From contig CAMWIZ010000018.1 in NCBI GenBank assembly GCA_947174455.1, forward strand, positions 1-10,340: DNA of 10,340 nucleotides, written 5' to 3'. Shown piece after piece: positions 5,234 to 10,340 of the stretch (its first letter is position 1; every line of letters starts with the position of its first letter). The notes beneath the pieces were generated by a model. That model was not told the DNA's origin. It saw nothing but the letters and a program-made list of their open reading frames with translations, and ran no database searches. This DNA is from an uncultured Clostridia bacterium (GTDB taxonomy: Bacteria > Bacillota > Clostridia > Oscillospirales > Acutalibacteraceae). A program made the translations under genes and the position numbers.

Positions 5234-6586
5234 ATGAATAATCAAACCTTGTACTGGGTGTGGATACAGCAGGCGCTCGGTTATGCTAACAATAAAATAA
5301 CATCTATCATGTCACGGTACACCTTTGCTGAGGACTTCTACCGTGCATCACTTGCAGACAAGCTTTCTTGTGCTGCATTCACTGCCAATGAAGCGAATGC
5401 TTTGGGTGAACTCTCCCTCAGAAATGCTGAGGCTACGCTCAAAAGATGCATCGAGTGCGGAATAGATGCCGTAAGCATTGGTGATTCGATATATCCTGAA
5501 CGGCTTTTGAATATTCCGTCACCGCCCGTTGTGATTTATGTAAAAGGAAATACGGAATTGCTGTCAAGCGAGCTTTCCATTGCCGTAGTCGGTACTCGCT
5601 CGGCTACACCCTATGGTCAAAGTGCAGCTACAAAGTTCGGCTTTGACCTTGCCAAAAGGGGAGTAACCGTTGTAAGCGGCGGTGCCATGGGTGTGGACAG
5701 TTGTTCGCACAAAGGGGCAATAACTGCAGGGGGAAATACCGTATGTGTACTGGGGTGCGGTATAGAGTACAGATACCTTATGCAGAACAAACAAATGCGG
5801 GACACCATAGCAAAAACAGGCTTACTTGTTTCGGAGTATCCGCCCGACTATCCTCCTACACGTTACACATTTCCTGCCAGAAACAGAATTATCAGCGGCT
5901 TATCCATGGGAGTGCTTGTTGTTGAAGCGGGTGTCAGAAGCGGTTCACTAATCACAGCGAATATTGCCTTGGAGCAAAACCGAGATGTATTCGCAGTACC
6001 GGGAAGCATTGCGAGTGATGTTTCCTACGGAACTAACAAGCTTATAAAGCTGGGTGCAAAGGCTGTAACTGAGGTTAATGATATTTTGGAGGAGTATGTT
6101 TTAAACACGGAATTTTTTTCCGATACCGTACCCAAGGGCGGCGAACAGGTCTATTCCCAACTGGAGTTAACACTCTTAAACTGTACGCAGGAAAGCGGCG
6201 GGGAGGGCGCCTCGAATATAAGTACACAAAGCACAGATAATGTTAATAGAGAAAAGAAAAAAGTAAAGAAGTTAAAAGATTCAGAAAAGAAAAGCATCAA
6301 TACTGTTTCCGGGATTACAGCAAAAAATAAAGATTATATAGAAAGTAAGGAAAGTATTGAGAAAGAAAAAATAAAGCTTGAGTGTTTGACAGATGAGGAA
6401 TTGAAATGTTTGTCACAGTCAGCACAGGCTGTTTTGGAGTTATTTAAAAACGAGAGAGAGTTACACATTGATGCAATAACTGAAAGACTGTCAATTCCTG
6501 TAAGCAAGGTTCATGCGGCTATGACTGAGCTGGAAATGAACGATATTGTAGAGTCGCTTGCAGGAAGAATGTACAGAGCAGTTTGA
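5234..6586 (+). CDS. dprA: DNA-processing protein DprA (Smf)
   Basis: DprA binds incoming single-stranded DNA in the cytoplasm and loads RecA during natural transformation; it is widely kept in bacteria not known to be competent. The 450-residue product has an N-terminal helical region (1-110) and then the Rossmann-like core: V-V-G-T-R (118-122), V-S-G-G-A-M-G-V-D (147-155), F-P-A-R-N-R-I-I-S-G-L (213-223), and G-S-L-I-T-A (237-242). A long lysine/serine-rich, low-complexity linker spans about 318-383. A winged-helix DML1-like domain ends the protein (about 390-450). The ATG at 5234 begins at the expected N-N-Q-T-L-Y-W-V-W helix. The frame stays open upstream into the methyltransferase gene, but that extension is out-of-frame coding of the neighbour. 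The ribosome site is weak (GGGTG), suggesting coupling. The order dprA-topA-trmFO matches B. subtilis. Confidence 0.95.
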   Translation: MNNQTLYWVWIQQALGYANNKITSIMSRYTFAEDFYRASLADKLSCAAFTANEANALGELSLRNAEATLKRCIECGIDAVSIGDSIYPERLLNIPSPPVVIYVKGNTELLSSELSIAVVGTRSATPYGQSAATKFGFDLAKRGVTVVSGGAMGVDSCSHKGAITAGGNTVCVLGCGIEYRYLMQNKQMRDTIAKTGLLVSEYPPDYPPTRYTFPARNRIISGLSMGVLVVEAGVRSGSLITANIALEQNRDVFAVPGSIASDVSYGTNKLIKLGAKAVTEVNDILEEYVLNTEFFSDTVPKGGEQVYSQLELTLLNCTQESGGEGASNISTQSTDNVNREKKKVKKLKDSEKKSINTVSGITAKNKDYIESKESIEKEKIKLECLTDEELKCLSQSAQAVLELFKNERELHIDAITERLSIPVSKVHAAMTELEMNDIVESLAGRMYRAV

Positions 6587-6592
6587 TTTACT

Positions 6593-6702
6593 AAAACTTG
6601 TTTTTTGAGAAAGAAAATTTACTTGTCTGCAAATAAGAAGTAAACAAGTCTAACGGCGACTAATTATATAGTGCTGACACCGAGCGTTTGCCGACAAGTT
6701 TT
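6593..6702 (+). repeat. Nested ACTTGT/ACAAGT inverted repeats between dprA and topA
   Basis: The 176-nt dprA-topA gap holds AAAACTTGT (6593-6601) and its exact complement ACAAGTTTT (6694-6702). Nested inside them are ACTTGT (6621-6626) and ACAAGT (6644-6649). Either arm can pair with either partner. No T tract follows a hairpin and no convincing promoter is seen, so the role is open: mRNA structure ahead of topA, or chance in AT-rich DNA. Confidence 0.4.
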
Positions 6703-6762
6703 AAGATAATACAGCATACAATTTATAGGAATTTCGTCTTTTTAAAGAAGGTAGTTATAGAA

Positions 6763-8844
6763 ATGTCTAAGTTAGTAATAGTGGAGTCGCCGTCAAAGGC
6801 ACATACAATAAAAAAATACCTCGGCAGTGATTATGAGGTGCTTGCGTCTAAGGGTCACGTCCGTGATCTTCCGCCAAAGCGTCTTAGCGTTGATGTTAAG
6901 AAGAACTTTGAACCTAAATACGAAATAATGAAAGATAAGGCAGAGCTTGTTGAACAGCTTAAAGAGGCAGTGAGCAGGTGTGACGAAGTTTACCTCGCAA
7001 CCGACCCCGATAGAGAGGGAGAGGCAATTTCGTGGCATTTGGCTTATATTCTTAACCTGCCGCTTGACAGCAAAAACCGTGTTGAATTTAACGAAATCAC
7101 ACGCACAGGTGTAGAGAGTGGCATGGCATCACCGAGAGCCATTGATTTGGATTTGGTAAACGCACAGCAGGCAAGACGTATTCTTGACAGGCTTGTTGGC
7201 TATAAGCTTAGTCCTTTTGTGTCACAGAAAATTCGCAGGGGTCTTTCCGCAGGACGGGTGCAGTCTGTCGCACTTAGCATAATTGTTGAAAGAGAAAATC
7301 AGATTAGAGCCTTTGTACCTGAGGAGTACTGGTCTGTTGATGCAAAGTTTATACCAAAGGGCAGCAGAAAGACATTTGCTGCCGCTCTACACTCTTATCA
7401 GAATGAGAAAATTAAAATAACCAATGAAGCAGAGGCAAAAAAAGTTCTTGACGATTTGGACGGTGCGGAGTTTACCGTAACAAAGGTTAAACACGGCACA
7501 AGAAGAAAATCGCCTGCACCGCCGTTTATTACCTCAACCTTGCAGCAGGAGGCGTCAAGAAAGCTTGGATTCCAGTCCAAACGTACCATGAAGGTTGCAC
7601 AGGAACTGTATGAGGGTATCAATATAGACAACATCGGTGCAACAGGTCTTATTACCTACATGAGAACAGACTCGCTGCGAATTTCAAACGACGCCATAGC
7701 TGAGGCTAAGCAGTATATAAGTGAACGTTACGGAGAAAATTATCTTCCTAAAAAGGAACGTGTTTTTAAAACCAAGAACAACGCACAGGACGGCCATGAG
7801 GCCATACGTCCGACGATGGTAGCATTGTCACCCGACAGAATAAAATCAAATCTTACATCGGATCAGTATAAGCTGTATAAGCTTATTTGGGAACGATTCC
7901 TTGCTTGTCAGATGGCAGAATGCATACAGAAAACCACTCAGGCAGATATCGAGGCTAACGGCTATACGTTTAAGGCATCGGGTTACAGAGTGGACTTTGA
8001 CGGATTTACAATACTGTACGTTGAGGGCAAGGATACAGAAGAGGAAAAGGAAACTCAGCTTCCGCCGCTTGAAAATAATATGCCGGTAAGGGCAAAAGAG
8101 ATTGTGCCTAATCAGCATTTTACTCAGCCGCCCGCACGCTTTACCGAGGCGTCACTAATCAAGGCACTGGAGGAAAACGGTATCGGCAGACCGTCCACAT
8201 ATTCTGCAACGATAACTACCATTGTCAGCAGGGAGTATGTTAAGAGGGAAAACAAAACTCTTATTCCAACTGAGTTGGGTGAGGTTATAACAAAACTCAT
8301 GAAAGAGCGTTTTCCAAAGATAGTAAACGTTCGCTTTACTGCACAGATGGAAAAGGAACTTGACGAGGTCGAAAACGGCAACGAGGAGTGGGTTGAACTC
8401 CTGCGTGATTTCTACGGCGAATTTGAGCAGACGCTCAAAAAAGCAAAGGAAGAAATGGAGGGCGAAAAGCTCACTTTAAAGGAGGATCAGACCGACTACA
8501 TCTGTGAAAACTGCGGCAAACCAATGGTTGTTAAGTATGGCAGGTACGGCAGATTCATAGCTTGTTCGGGTTACCCCGACTGCAAAACCGTTAAAAAGGT
8601 TGTTGTAGAGCTTGGTGTACCATGCCCCAAATGCGGAGGCAGCGTAATTGTAAGAAAAACTAAGCGTGGCAAGCCGTTTTATGGCTGCAGTAATTACCCG
8701 GAATGTAAATTTGTGTCGTGGAACGAGCCTGTAAACGAACGCTGTCCGCAGTGCGGAGAGACTTTGTATAAAAAGCTTGGCAAAAAACCTAAGCTTCTTT
8801 GTACGGCAGAGGGCTGTGGATATGAGAAGCCTATTGAAGAATAA
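6763..8844 (+). CDS. topA: DNA topoisomerase I (type IA)
   Basis: Topoisomerase I relaxes negatively supercoiled DNA by transient cleavage of one strand, with a 5'-phosphotyrosine intermediate. The 693-residue protein opens with the TOPRIM domain: L-V-I-V-E8-S-P-S-K-A, then D-P-D-R-E (81-85) holding the magnesium-binding acidic residues. The catalytic tyrosine is Y299 in L-I-T-Y-M-R-T-D-S, followed by G-H-E-A-I-R-P-T (344-351). Three C-terminal four-cysteine zinc ribbons follow: C581/C584/C601/C607, C621/C624/C642/C648 and C661/C664/C680/C685; all twelve cysteines are present. The start at 6763 is preceded by AAGAAGG about 10 nt upstream and gives the canonical M-S-K-L-V-I-V-E-S-P; a longer frame from 6688 has no ribosome site. 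The upstream gap contains nested inverted repeats. trmFO follows. Confidence 0.98.
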   Translation: MSKLVIVESPSKAHTIKKYLGSDYEVLASKGHVRDLPPKRLSVDVKKNFEPKYEIMKDKAELVEQLKEAVSRCDEVYLATDPDREGEAISWHLAYILNLPLDSKNRVEFNEITRTGVESGMASPRAIDLDLVNAQQARRILDRLVGYKLSPFVSQKIRRGLSAGRVQSVALSIIVERENQIRAFVPEEYWSVDAKFIPKGSRKTFAAALHSYQNEKIKITNEAEAKKVLDDLDGAEFTVTKVKHGTRRKSPAPPFITSTLQQEASRKLGFQSKRTMKVAQELYEGINIDNIGATGLITYMRTDSLRISNDAIAEAKQYISERYGENYLPKKERVFKTKNNAQDGHEAIRPTMVALSPDRIKSNLTSDQYKLYKLIWERFLACQMAECIQKTTQADIEANGYTFKASGYRVDFDGFTILYVEGKDTEEEKETQLPPLENNMPVRAKEIVPNQHFTQPPARFTEASLIKALEENGIGRPSTYSATITTIVSREYVKRENKTLIPTELGEVITKLMKERFPKIVNVRFTAQMEKELDEVENGNEEWVELLRDFYGEFEQTLKKAKEEMEGEKLTLKEDQTDYICENCGKPMVVKYGRYGRFIACSGYPDCKTVKKVVVELGVPCPKCGGSVIVRKTKRGKPFYGCSNYPECKFVSWNEPVNERCPQCGETLYKKLGKKPKLLCTAEGCGYEKPIEE

Positions 8845-8925
8845 CTTGTTGACCGATGTGCTGTAGAATAATCCCCATAAATATTGAATGGAAATAAGCG
8901 GTATTCTCCTAACAATTATATAAGC

Positions 8926-8934
8926 TGCTATACT
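8926..8934 (+). promoter_or_regulatory. Possible extended -10 promoter before trmFO
   Basis: TG-C-TATACT (8926-8934) matches an extended -10 about 55 nt before the trmFO ATG, but has no recognisable -35. The 145-nt topA-trmFO gap has no terminator, so the gene may equally be read through from topA. Confidence 0.3.
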
Positions 8935-8989
8935 TATCGGGATGAAGTACTTATCATACAGTATCACGGAACTTGAAAGGGATGTAGCT

Positions 8990-10297
8990 ATGACTGTCAG
9001 AGTTATAGGAGCAGGGTTAGCAGGCTGCGAGGCGGCTTGGCAGCTTGCTCAAAGAGGAATACAAACCGAGCTTTACGAGATGAAGCCGAATAAGAGAACA
9101 CCTGCACACAGTACGGACGAATATGCAGAGCTTGTTTGTTCAAATTCATTCAAGGCGGCAAGGGTAAACAGTGCCGCAGGACTTTTAAAAGAGGAAATGC
9201 GTCGGCTGAATTCACTTCTCATGCAGTGTGCCGATAAGTGTGCAGTACCTGCCGGGGGAGCTCTTGCCGTTGACAGAAAGCTTTTTTCAGGCATGGTTAC
9301 AGAGAAAATAAAATCTCACCCCAATATTACTGTTGTGGAGAAAGAGCTTACACAGCTTCCGACAGACGGTGTGAACGTTATAGCTACAGGGCCGTTGACA
9401 AGCGAGCCTCTTGCAGAAAACATTAAGAAAAGCTTTGGCGGTGCGTTAAGCTTTTTTGACGCCGCAGCACCTATTGTCACAGCAGAAAGTATAGACATGA
9501 GCAAAGCTTTTACCGCATCAAGATACGGCAAAGGTGACGGTGACGACTACATCAACTGTCCTATGAACAAGGAGGAATACGAGCATTTTCATGCAGAGCT
9601 TTCCTCCGCTGAACGTACACCCCTGCACGGTGTTGATGTTTTAAATCCTAAAGTTTACGAGGGATGTATGCCAATCGAGGTAATGGCTCAAAGAGGTGCC
9701 GATACCATGCGTTTTGGACCGATGAAGCCTGTGGGACTTACAGACCCTGCAACGGGTCACAGACCTTGGGCGGTTTTGCAGCTTAGAAAAGAGAATTCAC
9801 TCGGCACAATGTATAATCTTGTAGGTTTTCAAACCAATCTGAAATTTGGGGAGCAAAAGCGAGTTTTCGGACTTATTCCTGCTCTTAAAAATGCTGAGTT
9901 TGTAAGATACGGCGTTATGCACAGAAATACGTTTATAAATTCCCCAAAGCTTCTTACACCGTGTTTTTCTCTCAGAACCAACCCAAATATGTTCTTTGCA
10001 GGGCAGATGACAGGTGTTGAGGGTTACATGGAGTCGGGTGCATCGGGACTGCTTGCAGGTATCAATGCCGCAAATACAGTTTTGGGCAAACCGCTTTTGG
10101 TACTTCCGAATTACACTGTGATTGGTGCATTGGCAGGATATATCAGCGATGAAACGGTGGAAAACTTCCAACCTATGGGGGCAAACATCGGTATACTTCC
10201 ACCTCTTGAAACTAAGATAAGGGATAAACAGCTTAAAGCACAGGCTCATGCCGACCGCTCGCTTGCGTTTTTTGATAATGAGCATGTAAATGTTTAA
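8990..10297 (+). CDS. trmFO: Folate/FAD-dependent tRNA (uracil-54-C5) methyltransferase TrmFO
   Basis: TrmFO (formerly Gid) makes 5-methyluridine at position 54 of the tRNA T-loop, taking the carbon from methylenetetrahydrofolate with FAD as cofactor. It is the usual route in most Firmicutes, in place of SAM-dependent TrmA. The 435 residues equal the length of the B. subtilis enzyme. The N-terminal FAD-binding motif is V-I-G-A-G-L-A-G-C-E-A-A (5-16), followed by E-L-Y-E-M-K-P (27-33). The conserved cysteines are in place: C50 in L-V-C-S-N-S (C53 in B. subtilis) and C226 in Y-E-G-C-M-P-I-E. The C-terminal F-A-G-Q-M-T-G-V-E-G-Y-x-E-S segment (336-349) is also diagnostic. ATG 8990, with AAAGG upstream, is preferred over ATG 8942, which has no ribosome site and would bury the dinucleotide-binding strand. 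Confidence 0.97.
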   Translation: MTVRVIGAGLAGCEAAWQLAQRGIQTELYEMKPNKRTPAHSTDEYAELVCSNSFKAARVNSAAGLLKEEMRRLNSLLMQCADKCAVPAGGALAVDRKLFSGMVTEKIKSHPNITVVEKELTQLPTDGVNVIATGPLTSEPLAENIKKSFGGALSFFDAAAPIVTAESIDMSKAFTASRYGKGDGDDYINCPMNKEEYEHFHAELSSAERTPLHGVDVLNPKVYEGCMPIEVMAQRGADTMRFGPMKPVGLTDPATGHRPWAVLQLRKENSLGTMYNLVGFQTNLKFGEQKRVFGLIPALKNAEFVRYGVMHRNTFINSPKLLTPCFSLRTNPNMFFAGQMTGVEGYMESGASGLLAGINAANTVLGKPLLVLPNYTVIGALAGYISDETVENFQPMGANIGILPPLETKIRDKQLKAQAHADRSLAFFDNEHVNV

Positions 10298-10340
10298 AAT
10301 AAAACTCTTTTAAGGACGAAAATTCCCAGAATACACCGGG
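10298..10340. other. Gene-free right edge
   Basis: The 43 nt after the trmFO stop hold no terminator or start codon in good context. AAGGA (10312-10316) could be the ribosome site of a gene beginning beyond the window; B. subtilis has a tyrosine recombinase gene at this place, but nothing here confirms that. Confidence 0.3.

Noticed and set aside
8476..8967. Minus-strand 163-codon frame opposite the topA zinc ribbons
   Set aside because: It lies antisense to well-conserved, clearly coding zinc-ribbon sequence and has no recognisable features of its own.
9797..10285. Minus-strand 162-codon frame opposite trmFO
   Set aside because: Shadow of a strongly conserved gene; no ribosome site and no family resemblance.

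Overview
The window looks like the chromosome of a low-to-moderate-GC Firmicute of class Clostridia, probably in the Oscillospirales/Ruminococcus-Eubacterium siraeum neighbourhood. The protein sequences, the strong AGGAGG ribosome sites, the gene order (infC-rpmI-rplT; dprA-topA-trmFO as in Bacillus subtilis) and a stem-loop interspersed repeat of a kind I associate with gut Clostridia all fit. The genus is an inference. Almost everything here is core housekeeping; I see no defence system, phage, CRISPR array or integrase.

Layout. The left 1.7 kb is read on the minus strand: a CPBP-family membrane protease with a Gln/Pro-rich N-terminal tail, followed 2 nt later by tadA, which runs off the left edge. 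From about 1.78 kb everything is read on the plus strand. A 400-nt gene-free stretch (1811-2215) holds two sigma-A promoters, a structured segment between them, and a leader with two tandem intrinsic terminators. It feeds infC (starting with the rare codon AUU), rpmI and rplT, closed by a strong terminator. A gene for an unrecognised two-helix membrane protein follows, then a 340-nt gap largely filled by a MITE-like imperfect inverted repeat. After it come a TrmH/SpoU-family RNA 2'-O-methyltransferase, dprA, topA and trmFO.

How the genes fit together. infC, rpmI and rplT form the classic translation operon (IF3, L35, L20). Its leader has the parts of an attenuator, and IF3 can in addition sense its own AUU start. 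tadA, the TrmH-family enzyme and trmFO modify RNA (tRNA wobble inosine, ribose methylation, and m5U54 in tRNA). dprA and topA handle DNA (loading RecA on incoming single strands; relaxing negative supercoils).

The most interesting material is non-coding: the double-terminator infC leader with competing GCGGTTA/TAACCGC segments, the structured segment between the two promoters, and the MITE-like element. No clearly novel protein system is visible.
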